Assembly (NCBI GenBank): GCA_947588975.1
Contig: CANQAF010000013.1
Location: 1 to 23,240, forward strand
DNA length: 23,240 nt
Reading direction: 5' to 3'
Source of the DNA: an uncultured Bacilli bacterium
GTDB lineage: Bacteria > Bacillota_I > Bacilli_A > RF39 > UBA660
In this document: positions 1 through 8,709 of the stretch, piece by piece
Layout of the letters: every line of letters begins with the position of its first letter
Position numbering within the stretch: position 1 is the first letter of the stretch
Program-made: the position numbers and the translations under genes
The notes under the pieces: model-generated
The model's database searches: none
What the model saw: the letters and a program-made list of their open reading frames with translations, nothing else
Told to the model about the DNA's origin: nothing

Positions 1-3000
1 TTTATGAATTTTAACTGTTGACCGAATTTTTTCATTCACTAAACTTTTTTCGATGATGGTTCCATTTTCGGTTACACTAAAATCTACTTTTTCAGTATTT
101 AATACATAACCCTCAATTGTTTCTAGTTCTTGAAAATAATACTTCCCATATTCTAGTTCTAATTCAATGTTACCGTATTTATCTGTAATATATTCGCCTA
201 ATAAAGTACCATTATCTTGATAAATTCCTATCTTGACTCCGGATAGTGCTTGTCCTTTTTCATCTACTTTATGAATTTGAATTGTAGATTTCATTTTTTC
301 ATTTGTCATAGTTGCTTTTACAATTTGATTATTTTCTAAAATTTCAAAATACATTTTTTCAGTATTTAAAAGATACCCCTCTGATGCTTCTCTTTCTAAA
401 ATATAATATCTTCCACATTTTAAATCTCTAATCGTAATTTGTCCATTATTATCTGTTCTTCCTGAAAAAATGAGTACATCATTTTCTGTATATACTTCAA
501 TCCAGGTATTTGGGATAGACTCACTCGTTGATAAATCTGTTTTGGTAAATTCCAAATCTCCTTTCTTTAATGCATTCAATTTATGATATGTTTCATAAAC
601 AATACGAGTACGATTAGCCTCTTCTGTAAACGTAAACTGATATGGTGTCGAATCTAGTATATAATCTTCATTTGTTTGTACTTCCACTATATAATATTTT
701 CCTAATGGAAGTTCCTTACTAATCGCATATCCATTTTGATCTGTTGTTAAAACTTCTACTAAATCATCTTTATGATAATAAATACAATTTCCATCTGCAG
801 TTTTAATATCTTCTAATGCATAAATATGAAAGATTACTTCACTTAATGGAATTGCTACATAATCAAAAGATGCATCTTCGACAACAAATGACTCTCCTTT
901 TTTATAAATTTCTACTTGTCCTTTAATCGGTTGATTTTCATAATAGACAGTAACAAATGTCCCATAAGTAGAATACTCATAATGTGTATCATCACCAATT
1001 GTAAATTCAACTCCTTCGTGATCTAATAAGTATCCATGTGGAGAATCAATTTCAATTAATTTATAATGTCCTGCTTCTAGTTTTAAATATGTAGTAAATT
1101 TCCCTGATTCATCTGTTTCAAATGTATCATAGACTTTTCCACCAACATATTGACTAACAAATTGTTTGGTATCCTCATTATAAATTTTGAATTTCGTGTT
1201 TGCAATTGCGATTGCATGTCCTGTTTCAGAATCAATTTTTACTACTTGTAAATAAGCAGAGATTTTATTATTTAATATATTGTAATATTGTTGTAATTCG
1301 CTGTTTCTATCTACTGTTACATAAAAATCATAAATCTTTTCAAAACCTGTATGCGTATTTACTTGATGAAATCTCCATACTCCATATGGCAATGTAATCG
1401 ATGCATATCCATTTTTATCTGTTGTAATTTCATCAAATTTCATTCCATTTGGATCATAAATTTCAAATGTAACATTTGGTTCAGCATTTAATATCGCAGA
1501 ATTCCCATCTACATAATCATATTGTTTTAAAATACTAATATCATTCTTGATTACATCTTCTAGTGAAGTAATAGAAATAATATTACTATTTTGAATATTG
1601 GCTTTATAGACTTTAGTATCCTTATAATAACCTGTAGATGGCGATATTTCTTTTACCGTATAATTCCCATATACCAATTCTTTCGAAGTGGCACTACAAT
1701 CATCTCCAATGATTAAAGTATCGACCAATTGATTATTCCAATCGTAAATACCATACTTTGCACCTACTAAAGTAGCTTGTCCTTGTGCTTTACATTGTTT
1801 CGTTTCACTATCATGCTTAATTACTTTAATACGACCTTTAATAATATCTTCTTTCGAAGTTACAGTTACTATCTCTTTACTAATCACATTGGCTGAATAT
1901 ACATTTACATCTTTATAATAACCTGTAGATGGCGATATTTCTTTCACCGTATAATTTCCATATACCAATTCTTTTGAAGTGGCACTACAATCATTTCCGA
2001 TTGTCAATGTATCAACTAATTGATCATTCCAATCATAGATACCATATTTTGCTCCTACTAAACTTGCTTGGCCTTGTGCCTTACATTGTTTCGTTTCACT
2101 ATCTAATTTTTTTACTTGAATTTTTCCCTTTATGACTTGTTCTTTCACAGTCACATTTTGCGTATCCATTGAATCAATTGTCACAGAATAAACAGTATTA
2201 TCGATATAATATCCTGTGCTACTAGACACTTCTTTGATTGTATATGTTCCATATGGTAACATTTCTGTAATAGCTTTCTTATCATTTCCTATAGTAAGTT
2301 CCGCTACTTTTTCACCTCTATCATTCAATACATGATAAATAGCTCCTACTAATGTCGCTTGCCCTTGTGCATTTGTCGTATTGGTTTCACTATCTACTTT
2401 TGTTAATTGGATTTTTCCTCCAACTATGTTAAGATTAATATCACATGAAATTGGATCATATGATCCAACTACAAACATATTTTGTGATTCACTATCCACA
2501 TATATAATAGGTGGAACTGGGTACTTAATATCACTCTTTGTAAGTTGCAATTGAACATTTCCTACTTGATTTGCAGTAATTTGTAGCTGATTTCCATCAA
2601 TACTTGTTGTTACATTTGGACTTGAAGTCACTTTATAATTAGATAAAACACCATTTGTATCCGTAAGTGTAATAGATTGACCAATAGAAATTGTTTGACT
2701 TGTACCACTAAAACTTGGTTGCATATAATGATTTGTGACTAATTGTTCTAATTCAGATACTTCAGTTGTATACCGAGTAATTCGATTTCCATTCAACTGA
2801 TCTGTATAATAAAAGTCACTTGTAGGATCCACAGTTTTCCATATCATCATTTGTGTAATAATATACCACTTCTCATCTGTATGACTTCCATATCCATAGC
2901 CATAATAAGATAATAATACTACGCGATGCCACATATCAGGTGTCATATTTGTAATCAATTCATAATCACTATCCTGTGCAGTCATTACTTTTCCTTGTGC

Positions 3001-3240
3001 AAATTCTATAAATGGCTGAAGACAGTATGCAAACATACCATCTGACCTTCTTAGAAAAATTGCAGTTTCCCATCTTTCTTCTCCATTCGATTTTACTTTT
3101 TTAACATAAGTATTATCTAAATACTCCCCTTTATAAAAATAATCATTATTGATATCGGCATGAACATTTTCTATATAAAGTCCAACTATCATACCAATAA
3201 TGAATAACATACAACTTATTTTTTTTACTATTTTTTGCAT
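1..3240 (-). CDS. Thioester-domain, Cna-B-repeat surface adhesin (N-terminal 1080 residues, C-terminus beyond window)
   Basis: Large secreted surface protein, probably a cell-wall-anchored adhesin that binds a host or neighbouring surface covalently. The frame stays open from ATG (preceded by GAGGAGG) to the window edge. Residues 1-28 form a signal peptide with likely cleavage after VHA. Residues about 60-150 match a TQXA/thioester domain: Cys73 in the YCLQP motif and Gln130 in the TQMMIW motif would form the internal thioester. An Ig-like stretch follows at about 165-255. From about 274 there are eight complete Cna-B/SpaA-type beta-sandwich modules and the start of a ninth, most ending in an E-box such as YTVKEISPSTGYY that supplies the Glu of a Lys-Asn/Asp isopeptide. 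One module (about 565-660) has Gln instead of this Glu. The sortase signal expected at the C-terminus is outside the window. The family assignment is strong; the ligand is unknown. Confidence 0.88.
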   Translation of the reverse strand, partial: MQKIVKKISCMLFIIGMIVGLYIENVHADINNDYFYKGEYLDNTYVKKVKSNGEERWETAIFLRRSDGMFAYCLQPFIEFAQGKVMTAQDSDYELITNMTPDMWHRVVLLSYYGYGYGSHTDEKWYIITQMMIWKTVDPTSDFYYTDQLNGNRITRYTTEVSELEQLVTNHYMQPSFSGTSQTISIGQSITLTDTNGVLSNYKVTSSPNVTTSIDGNQLQITANQVGNVQLQLTKSDIKYPVPPIIYVDSESQNMFVVGSYDPISCDINLNIVGGKIQLTKVDSETNTTNAQGQATLVGAIYHVLNDRGEKVAELTIGNDKKAITEMLPYGTYTIKEVSSSTGYYIDNTVYSVTIDSMDTQNVTVKEQVIKGKIQVKKLDSETKQCKAQGQASLVGAKYGIYDWNDQLVDTLTIGNDCSATSKELVYGNYTVKEISPSTGYYKDVNVYSANVISKEIVTVTSKEDIIKGRIKVIKHDSETKQCKAQGQATLVGAKYGIYDWNNQLVDTLIIGDDCSATSKELVYGNYTVKEISPSTGYYKDTKVYKANIQNSNIISITSLEDVIKNDISILKQYDYVDGNSAILNAEPNVTFEIYDPNGMKFDEITTDKNGYASITLPYGVWRFHQVNTHTGFEKIYDFYVTVDRNSELQQYYNILNNKISAYLQVVKIDSETGHAIAIANTKFKIYNEDTKQFVSQYVGGKVYDTFETDESGKFTTYLKLEAGHYKLIEIDSPHGYLLDHEGVEFTIGDDTHYEYSTYGTFVTVYYENQPIKGQVEIYKKGESFVVEDASFDYVAIPLSEVIFHIYALEDIKTADGNCIYYHKDDLVEVLTTDQNGYAISKELPLGKYYIVEVQTNEDYILDSTPYQFTFTEEANRTRIVYETYHKLNALKKGDLEFTKTDLSTSESIPNTWIEVYTENDVLIFSGRTDNNGQITIRDLKCGRYYILEREASEGYLLNTEKMYFEILENNQIVKATMTNEKMKSTIQIHKVDEKGQALSGVKIGIYQDNGTLLGEYITDKYGNIELELEYGKYYFQELETIEGYVLNTEKVDFSVTENGTIIEKSLVNEKIRSTVKIHK
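1549..2130 (-). repeat. Two tandem 291-base repeats coding near-identical Cna-B modules
   Basis: Units 1840-2130 (residues 371-467) and 1549-1839 (468-564) have an exact period of 291 bases, or 97 codons, and long identical stretches such as DSETKQCKAQGQA and CSATSKELVYGNYTVKE. Most nucleotide differences are scattered, many at third codon positions. The preceding module (274-370) shares the same plan but is much more diverged and lacks the two cysteines. This looks like a fairly recent in-frame duplication. Confidence 0.9.
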
Positions 3241-3295
3241 AAATTTCCTCCTCATATATATCCTACAAAAATACTTTGCTATTTCCTTTTGAAAT

Positions 3296-3324
3296 TAAAA
3301 AAAAATAGAATTTAATTCTATTTT
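3296..3324 (-). terminator. Rho-independent terminator of the rlmN-rpe operon
   Basis: On the minus strand an 11-base inverted repeat (AAAATAGAATT and AATTCTATTTT, one base between) runs straight into a T tract. The TAG stop of rpe lies inside the stem. It separates the operon from the adhesin gene, which starts 55 bases further on and has a strong ribosome binding site but no promoter I can identify with confidence. Confidence 0.85.
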
Positions 3325-3950
3325 CTTAATAAATTAATTTGTTCTTGATAATTCATAGAATTTGTAACAAAACTTCCCGATACAACAATATCTGCACCTT
3401 GCACCTGTTTGATAGTATTTGCATTAATACCACCATCTACTTCAATTTGGTAACGATATCCATACTGTTCTTTTAAGTGTTGAAGTTCTTGAATTTTTGA
3501 TGCAGTATTTGTTATAAAAGTTTGTCCGCCCATTCCAGGTTCTACACTCATTACCAGAATTAAATCCAAATATTTTAAATATGGTAATAATACTGATACT
3601 GGTGTATTGGGTTTTATGGATATTCCAACATTGATTCCTGTAGATTTTATTTTTTGAATTATTTTTTGAGGATGAAGAACTGCTTCGTAATGGAAAGTGA
3701 TATATTTTGGTTGAAGAACTAAATATTTATCAATATAACTTTTAACATCAGATACCATGAAATGAATATCAATTGGTTTAGTCACATGCTTAGCATATTC
3801 GATTAACATATTATCATTCATTGTAACATGATTGACAAATTTTCCATCCATTACATCTAAATGAATATAATCACAATCCGTTTCATTTAAAGCAACAATT
3901 TTCTCTAAATAATTGTCATTTATACTTAAAATAGATACTGCTACTTTCAT
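3318..3950 (-). CDS. rpe: Ribulose-phosphate 3-epimerase
   Basis: Interconverts D-ribulose 5-phosphate and D-xylulose 5-phosphate in the cytosolic pentose phosphate pathway. The 210 residues form a TIM barrel slightly shorter than the usual 215-220. Visible family motifs are HLDVMDG with metal ligands His30 and Asp32, HFMVSD with His63, the phosphate-binding loop VEPGMGGQ (136-143) and VDGGIN with the catalytic/metal Asp172. Its ATG overlaps the rsgA stop by four bases (ATGA), so it is translationally coupled as the last gene of the operon. The rsgA-rpe order is as in Bacillus subtilis. No thiamine pyrophosphokinase gene follows, unlike in B. subtilis. Confidence 0.96.
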   Translation of the reverse strand: MKVAVSILSINDNYLEKIVALNETDCDYIHLDVMDGKFVNHVTMNDNMLIEYAKHVTKPIDIHFMVSDVKSYIDKYLVLQPKYITFHYEAVLHPQKIIQKIKSTGINVGISIKPNTPVSVLLPYLKYLDLILVMSVEPGMGGQTFITNTASKIQELQHLKEQYGYRYQIEVDGGINANTIKQVQGADIVVSGSFVTNSMNYQEQINLLRK

Positions 3951-4795
3951 TCTTTTCTTCTCTCTTTTCTGGTTACAAAATTTACATAATTATCATATCT
4001 ACTTTGGCAAATCACTTTTGATTTAACTTTTTCTTTAATTGCACAATTGGTTTCTGATAAATGCATACAATCTCTATATTCACACTGATCACGATATTGA
4101 TTAAACTCAACAAAGTTATCTCGTATATCAGCAGCAGTCATATCAATAAACTCAATCGCAGAAAATCCTGGCGTGTCAGCAACATAGCCTTCATAAATAG
4201 GAATTAATTCAGTATGCCTAGTTGTATGTTTTCCCCTACCTAATGCATAAGAAATATCATCTGTCTTTAACGCTAAACTAGAGTCCAAATGATTTAACAG
4301 AGTCGATTTTCCTGCACCACTTTGTCCTGTGAAAACAGTTGTCTTATTTTGAAATATTTTCTTAATTTGTTCTAACTCCGTATTTTCAAACACTGTATAA
4401 CCAATTTGTTTATAATAAGAAATATAAGACTTTATATGTTCTAATTCCTCTGTAGATAGTAAATCTAATTTGGTAAAACATATAATAGGAATAATGTTAT
4501 GAAATTCAATAATAGTTAATAATTTATCTAATAAATAAGTAGAAAAATCAGGATGTTTCACACTTGTTACAATAACTGCCTGATCAATATTTGCAACAGG
4601 TGGTCGAATTAATTCATTTTTTCTTGGTAATATTTCTAATATATAATGATTTTTTTCATCAAATTTGACATAATCTCCAACCAATGGAGTTACATGTAAA
4701 TTTCGGAACTTCCCTCTACTTTTACATATATACTCATTCCCATTAGATATGACAGTATAATCATTACTAATTAACTTAATAATTCTTCCTTGCAT
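3947..4795 (-). CDS. rsgA: Ribosome small-subunit biogenesis GTPase RsgA
   Basis: Circularly permuted GTPase that checks late maturation of the 30S subunit and releases in a GTP-dependent way. The 282 residues show an N-terminal OB-fold (1-65), then G4 (TKLD, 108-111) ahead of the P-loop (GQSGAGKS, 157-164) and G3 (DTPG, 207-210), the permuted order typical of the family. The C-terminal zinc-binding motif has Cys238, Cys243, His245 and Cys251. The ATG shares its A with the TAA stop of the upstream kinase gene (TAATG), showing tight coupling. In B. subtilis, RsgA is phosphorylated by PrkC, which fits this neighbourhood; whether that holds here is inference. Confidence 0.97.
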   Translation of the reverse strand: MQGRIIKLISNDYTVISNGNEYICKSRGKFRNLHVTPLVGDYVKFDEKNHYILEILPRKNELIRPPVANIDQAVIVTSVKHPDFSTYLLDKLLTIIEFHNIIPIICFTKLDLLSTEELEHIKSYISYYKQIGYTVFENTELEQIKKIFQNKTTVFTGQSGAGKSTLLNHLDSSLALKTDDISYALGRGKHTTRHTELIPIYEGYVADTPGFSAIEFIDMTAADIRDNFVEFNQYRDQCEYRDCMHLSETNCAIKEKVKSKVICQSRYDNYVNFVTRKERRKE

Positions 4796-6567
4796 TATTC
4801 ACCTGTTTTATTTTCCTCTTTTGATGGATCTTCTTTTGAAGTTTCTTCTTTTGATGGATCTTCTTTTGGGGATTCTTCTTTTGGCTCTTCCACTACTACT
4901 GGTTTTTTAGAAACTGTAATATTTAAAGTAACTCCACTTACTACTTTACTACCAGCTGTCCTACTTTGCTCTAAAATAGTCCCTTCAGGTACACTCGCAT
5001 CTTCTTTTTCTGTTTTCTTGAGTGTAACATTATATTTTGCGCAAAATTCTTCTATACCTTCATAAGTCCAATCTTCAGCTACAAAATCAGGATATACGGT
5101 TATTAATTTAGAAACTTCAAACTCAATAGTATCCCCTTTAGTCATCTTGGTACCTTCTGTTTTATCTTGACTTAAAATGATATCTGCTTCCTGTTCATCA
5201 GTATCTTTAAATTCTTTTTCTTTTATAATAACGGCAATCCCTGCTGCATCCAATTTTGCCTTTACAGCTACAATATTTTGATTTACGTAGTTTTCAACAA
5301 CAATACCTTGAAATCCTTTAGAAACTATCAAAGTAACAGTAGTTCCTTTTTTTACACTTCTACCTGCACTTGGATTTGTACCGATAATCAAACCTTCTTC
5401 GATCTCGGAATGATATTCTTCTTCTACTTCAGTTGCTACTTCAAACCCTTCCTTTTTTAAAGTAGATTCTGCCGTAACAACAGACATTCTAGATACATCT
5501 GGAACTTCAACATCTGGAACTTTTGTCAAAGCTGGTAAAACGAGCATTATAAAGCCAATGATACATGCTACTAAAGCACAAATAACTCCCAATATAATGA
5601 TTGCTTTGTTTTCCCTTTTATCTTCTTTTTGTTCTTTTTCAGAATTACGTTTTTCTTGATTTTTTCTAAATCGGCTTACATTTACTTTTTCTTCCGCTTC
5701 TTGCTCTGGATATGGATAAACCCATTTCTTTTCATCCATACGTTCTTTATTTAAAGCTGTTTCAATATCGTTATGCATTTCCATAACATTTTCATAACGA
5801 TTTTTAGGGTTTTTTGCACACGCTTTTAGAATTACATTTTCAATACTTTGTGGAATATCTGGATTGATATCACAAACACTTGGAATTGGATTCTTCATTT
5901 GCTTAATTGCAATTTCAACGGCATTTTCTCCTTTAAATGGAAGTTTACCAGTTAAAAGTTCAAACATTAAAATACCTAATGAATAAATATCACTTTTAAT
6001 GGTAGATCCATTTCCATTCGCTTGTTCTGGTGGTAAATAATGAACAGAGCCCATTACGGAGTTAGTTTGTGTTAATTCATTACTATTTAAAGCCATCGCA
6101 ATTCCAAAATCCGTAATTTTCACAGTACCATCATCTAAAATTAAAACGTTTTGTGGCTTAATATCTCTATGAATAATATAACTATCATGCGCACAAGCAA
6201 TTCCACTAGTTAATTGCAACATAATATCGATAACTTCAGGAAGTGTTAAAGCACCTCTTCTTTTGATTAAACTTTTGAGTGTCTTTCCTTCTACATATTC
6301 CATGACAATAAAGTAATTTCCATCATCTTCTCCAACATCATACATTCCTACAATATTAGGATGATTTAAACTACTTGCAGAAATTGCTTCACGTTGAAAT
6401 CTTCTTACAAATTTTTCATCATTTGCTAAATCGCCTCTTAGTATTTTAACAGCTACATCACGATCTAAGATTAAATCTCGTGCTAAATATACATTAGCCA
6501 TTCCGCCTTCACCAATTGTACGAATAATTTGATAACGGTCATTTATTTTTTGTCCTCTTGTAATCAT
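4795..6567 (-). CDS. prkC: PASTA-domain membrane Ser/Thr protein kinase
   Basis: Single-pass membrane kinase that senses peptidoglycan fragments or lipid II outside and phosphorylates cytosolic targets. Kinase domain at 1-270: glycine-rich loop GEGGMANVY, Lys41 in VAVKIL, Glu60 of helix C, HRD catalytic loop with Asp135, DFG with Asp153, and PPEQ after the activation loop. A Lys/Glu-rich juxtamembrane segment (about 290-321) precedes one transmembrane helix (322-347). Three extracellular PASTA domains follow (about 354-420, 421-490, 491-560), then a charged repeat tail (561-590). The gene follows prpC with a four-base ATGA overlap, the usual phosphatase-kinase pair. The kinase has all catalytic residues and should be active. 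Confidence 0.97.
   Translation of the reverse strand: MITRGQKINDRYQIIRTIGEGGMANVYLARDLILDRDVAVKILRGDLANDEKFVRRFQREAISASSLNHPNIVGMYDVGEDDGNYFIVMEYVEGKTLKSLIKRRGALTLPEVIDIMLQLTSGIACAHDSYIIHRDIKPQNVLILDDGTVKITDFGIAMALNSNELTQTNSVMGSVHYLPPEQANGNGSTIKSDIYSLGILMFELLTGKLPFKGENAVEIAIKQMKNPIPSVCDINPDIPQSIENVILKACAKNPKNRYENVMEMHNDIETALNKERMDEKKWVYPYPEQEAEEKVNVSRFRKNQEKRNSEKEQKEDKRENKAIIILGVICALVACIIGFIMLVLPALTKVPDVEVPDVSRMSVVTAESTLKKEGFEVATEVEEEYHSEIEEGLIIGTNPSAGRSVKKGTTVTLIVSKGFQGIVVENYVNQNIVAVKAKLDAAGIAVIIKEKEFKDTDEQEADIILSQDKTEGTKMTKGDTIEFEVSKLITVYPDFVAEDWTYEGIEEFCAKYNVTLKKTEKEDASVPEGTILEQSRTAGSKVVSGVTLNITVSKKPVVVEEPKEESPKEDPSKEETSKEDPSKEENKTGE
4798..4900 (-). repeat. Low-complexity charged repeat coding the kinase C-terminal tail
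   Basis: The end of prkC codes repeated Lys-Glu-(Asp/Glu/Ser)-Pro-Ser units such as KEDPSKEE, with near-identical DNA copies on the plus strand (CTTCTTTTGATGGATC-like units). The tail lies outside the cell after the last PASTA domain. Such short direct repeats can change copy number by slippage. Confidence 0.75.
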
Positions 6568-7304
6568 TTGGCTTCACCACCTTTATTTAAGTATGCAACA
6601 GAAATATTATCATTTCCACCACGATTATTACACTTTTGAATTAATTTTTGGACTTTTTCTTCTGCTGTTAATTCTTCGTTTAAAACTTTTTCTATTTGTT
6701 CAAAATCTAGCATATTTGTAACACCATCACTACATAACATAATTCCTTCAATATCCATATCAACATCAAAAATATCCATATCTACATTTGTTGTTGCTCC
6801 CAATGCCTTCATAAGTACATTTTTCCTTGGATGTTCTTTCGCTTCCTCTTCAGTCAATTCTCCAGATTTTACAAGTAAATTGACTAATGTATGATCTGTC
6901 GTAATTTTATGAATTTTACCTTTTTTCATCACAAATCCAGAAGAGTCTCCAATATTTCCAAATAGTAAGAAATCAGCTGTCAAAATAGCAGTCACAAAGG
7001 TTGTTCCCATGCCCTTACTTTCTGGATGTTCCGTGGTATATTTATAAATTAACACATTGACTTCACTTACAGTTTCTTGTAACCAACGAATAGCATCTTC
7101 TTTATCTCCAATGGAACCTAGTTCCTTAAAGCGTTTCCCTACATGAGAAATTGCAATACTAGACGCTACTTCTCCAGCTAAATGGCCACCCATTCCATCT
7201 GCAACAGCAAGTAATACTTCTTGATTTAAATTTTCAACAATAATAACACTATCTTCATTATGATCTCTGACTTTCCCAGGATCAGTTAAGTAAGAATACT
7301 CCAT
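6564..7304 (-). CDS. prpC: PP2C-type Ser/Thr phosphatase
   Basis: Metal-dependent protein phosphatase that reverses phosphorylation by the adjacent PASTA kinase. The 246 residues match the compact bacterial PP2C length. Motifs in order are DPGKVRDHNEDS (metal and phosphate binding), ADGMGGH (metal ligands), MGTTFV, GDSSGF, SDGVTNML and GGNDNIS with the late metal-binding Asp. The ATG is preceded by GAGGAGGC, which lies within the last codons of rlmN. The stop overlaps the prkC start. No transmembrane segment is seen, so it is a soluble cytosolic enzyme. Confidence 0.97.
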   Translation of the reverse strand: MEYSYLTDPGKVRDHNEDSVIIVENLNQEVLLAVADGMGGHLAGEVASSIAISHVGKRFKELGSIGDKEDAIRWLQETVSEVNVLIYKYTTEHPESKGMGTTFVTAILTADFLLFGNIGDSSGFVMKKGKIHKITTDHTLVNLLVKSGELTEEEAKEHPRKNVLMKALGATTNVDMDIFDVDMDIEGIMLCSDGVTNMLDFEQIEKVLNEELTAEEKVQKLIQKCNNRGGNDNISVAYLNKGGEAK

Positions 7305-7306
7305 TT

Positions 7307-8329
7307 TTATGCCTCCTCATAATTGGAACGCAACTGTCCGCATGCAGCCATTACTTTGCCACCAAACTCTCTTCGAATCGTGACATTAATTTTATTTTTC
7401 TTCAAGATATCATAAAATCGTAAAATAGTTTCTTGGCTACTTTTTTTAAATTCAATATGACTTGTTTCATTATAGGGAATCAAATTAACATAACAATTCA
7501 TCCCTTTTAATAAATTCGCAAGTTCTATTGCACAAGTATCGGTATCATTTACGTTTTCTAATAATATATATTCAAAAGTCACACGACGATTTGTTTTTTC
7601 AATATATTTTTTTAACACACTCATTAATTCTTCAATTGGATATACCTTATTAATTGGCATTAATTGATTTCTTAAAATATTATTTGGTGCATGTAGACTA
7701 ATAGCCAAATTGACTTGTTTTCCATTTTCGATAAATGCTTGAATTTTTGGAACAATTCCACAAGTAGATACTGTAATATGTCGTGCTCCTATATCAATCC
7801 CTTTGCCACTATTAATAATAGATATAAAATCAATAACATGATCATAATTATCAAAAGGTTCTCCAATCCCCATCAATACTACATGAGAAATACGAATCTG
7901 TAAGTAAGACTCTACTGCAAGAATTTGTAGCACCATTTCATGTGTTTCCAAATGTCTTACTTTTTTTAAACGTCCACTTTCACAAAAGGCACATCCCATG
8001 TTACAACCTACTTCAGTAGATACACAAAGACTATTTCCATAATCGTGTTTCATTAAAACAGCTTCTACTTTATTAGAATCTTCTAATTCAAATAAAAATT
8101 TAACAACATCTTTTCCTTCTGTTTTAGTAAGTAAAGTAATTGATTTCATCGTAAAATCTTGCTTCATTTGTTCCAATGTTTCTTTTTTGATATTTGTCAT
8201 TTCATCAAAAGAAGTAACCCTTCTTTTATATAACCAGTCAAATACCTGTGTTGCTTTAAAGGATTTTTCATTGTGCATTAAAAAATATTGTTCTAATTGT
8301 TCCAATGTTAAACCGTATATATTTTTCAT
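7307..8329 (-). CDS. rlmN: Dual-specificity 23S rRNA/tRNA adenine-C2 methyltransferase RlmN
   Basis: Radical-SAM enzyme that methylates C2 of A2503 in 23S rRNA and A37 in some tRNAs. With the start chosen here it has 340 residues. The [4Fe-4S] motif is Cys109, Cys113 and Cys116. The two cysteines equivalent to E. coli C118 and C355 are Cys102 (CVSTEVGC) and Cys330 (AACGQL). I chose the ATG at 8327-8329: AAAGGTG sits at good spacing before it. An in-frame ATG 15 bases upstream (8342-8344) lies only 2-7 bases from the -10 box and would be at or before the transcription start. First gene of the rlmN-prpC-prkC-rsgA-rpe operon. Confidence 0.96.
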   Translation of the reverse strand: MKNIYGLTLEQLEQYFLMHNEKSFKATQVFDWLYKRRVTSFDEMTNIKKETLEQMKQDFTMKSITLLTKTEGKDVVKFLFELEDSNKVEAVLMKHDYGNSLCVSTEVGCNMGCAFCESGRLKKVRHLETHEMVLQILAVESYLQIRISHVVLMGIGEPFDNYDHVIDFISIINSGKGIDIGARHITVSTCGIVPKIQAFIENGKQVNLAISLHAPNNILRNQLMPINKVYPIEELMSVLKKYIEKTNRRVTFEYILLENVNDTDTCAIELANLLKGMNCYVNLIPYNETSHIEFKKSSQETILRFYDILKKNKINVTIRREFGGKVMAACGQLRSNYEEA

Positions 8330-8346
8330 ACATTCACCTTTCATTT

Positions 8347-8375
8347 ATTATATCAAAATTTGTAGAAATTGAAAA
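8347..8375 (-). promoter_or_regulatory. Promoter of the rlmN operon
   Basis: On the minus strand TTTTCA (8370-8375), 17-base spacer, perfect TATAAT (8347-8352). The predicted transcript begins near 8340, giving a 5' untranslated region of about 10 bases. It is divergent from the yidD promoter, about 70 bases away. Confidence 0.7.
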
Positions 8376-8443
8376 CCTGTTTTATCAATTTATCAAAACA
8401 AATATCATTTAAAAACTTGATATTATATCTCAATTCAATTTTA

Positions 8444-8472
8444 TTTACAATAACAACATAATTTAGTATAAT
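8444..8472 (+). promoter_or_regulatory. Promoter of yidD and the lipoprotein gene
   Basis: TTTACA (8444-8449), 17-base spacer, perfect TATAAT (8467-8472). It lies 15 bases before the yidD ATG, so the leader is very short. The only ribosome-binding bases are GTGGTG, a weak site. Confidence 0.75.
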
Positions 8473-8487
8473 AATAGTGGTGTCAAT

Positions 8488-8709
8488 ATGAAACATATTT
8501 TAATTAAATTGATTCGTATGTATCAAAAAATACCTGGAAATTTCCATCAAAATTGTAGACATATTCCTACTTGTTCAGAATATGGAATACAAGCAATCGA
8601 GACTTATGGAAGTGTGAAAGGAAGTTTTTATACTATAAAAAGAATATTAAGGTGTAACCCTTGGGGAACCAGTGGATATGACCCTATCCCAGAAAGGAAG
8701 AAGAAATGA
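8488..8709 (+). CDS. yidD: Membrane protein insertion efficiency factor YidD
   Basis: Small amphipathic protein that acts at the inner face of the membrane and assists YidC/Oxa1-type insertion. The 73 residues carry the family signature nearly intact: PTCSEYGIQAI near residue 30, then LRCNPWG and GYDPIP near the C-terminus, with the conserved cysteines. An N-terminal amphipathic helix (KHILIKLIRMYQK) is visible. Its TGA stop overlaps the ATG of the next gene by four bases (ATGA), so the two are co-translated. Not beside rnpA/yidC here. Confidence 0.96.
   Translation: MKHILIKLIRMYQKIPGNFHQNCRHIPTCSEYGIQAIETYGSVKGSFYTIKRILRCNPWGTSGYDPIPERKKK

Noticed and set aside
1..3240. CRISPR array or mobile element as the source of repeats in the left region.
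   Set aside because: The repeats are 291 bases, in frame, and code protein modules; no short regular repeats with spacers, transposase or terminal repeats are seen.
8342..8344. Upstream ATG as the rlmN start.
   Set aside because: It lies 2-7 bases from the -10 box, at or before the transcription start, while the ATG at 8327-8329 has a proper ribosome binding site and matches the family N-terminus.
6564..8709. Possible TGA-as-Trp code, suggested by Mollicutes-like features.
   Set aside because: prpC and yidD end at TGA at their normal family lengths, with the stops overlapping the next start codon, and Trp is coded by TGG throughout.
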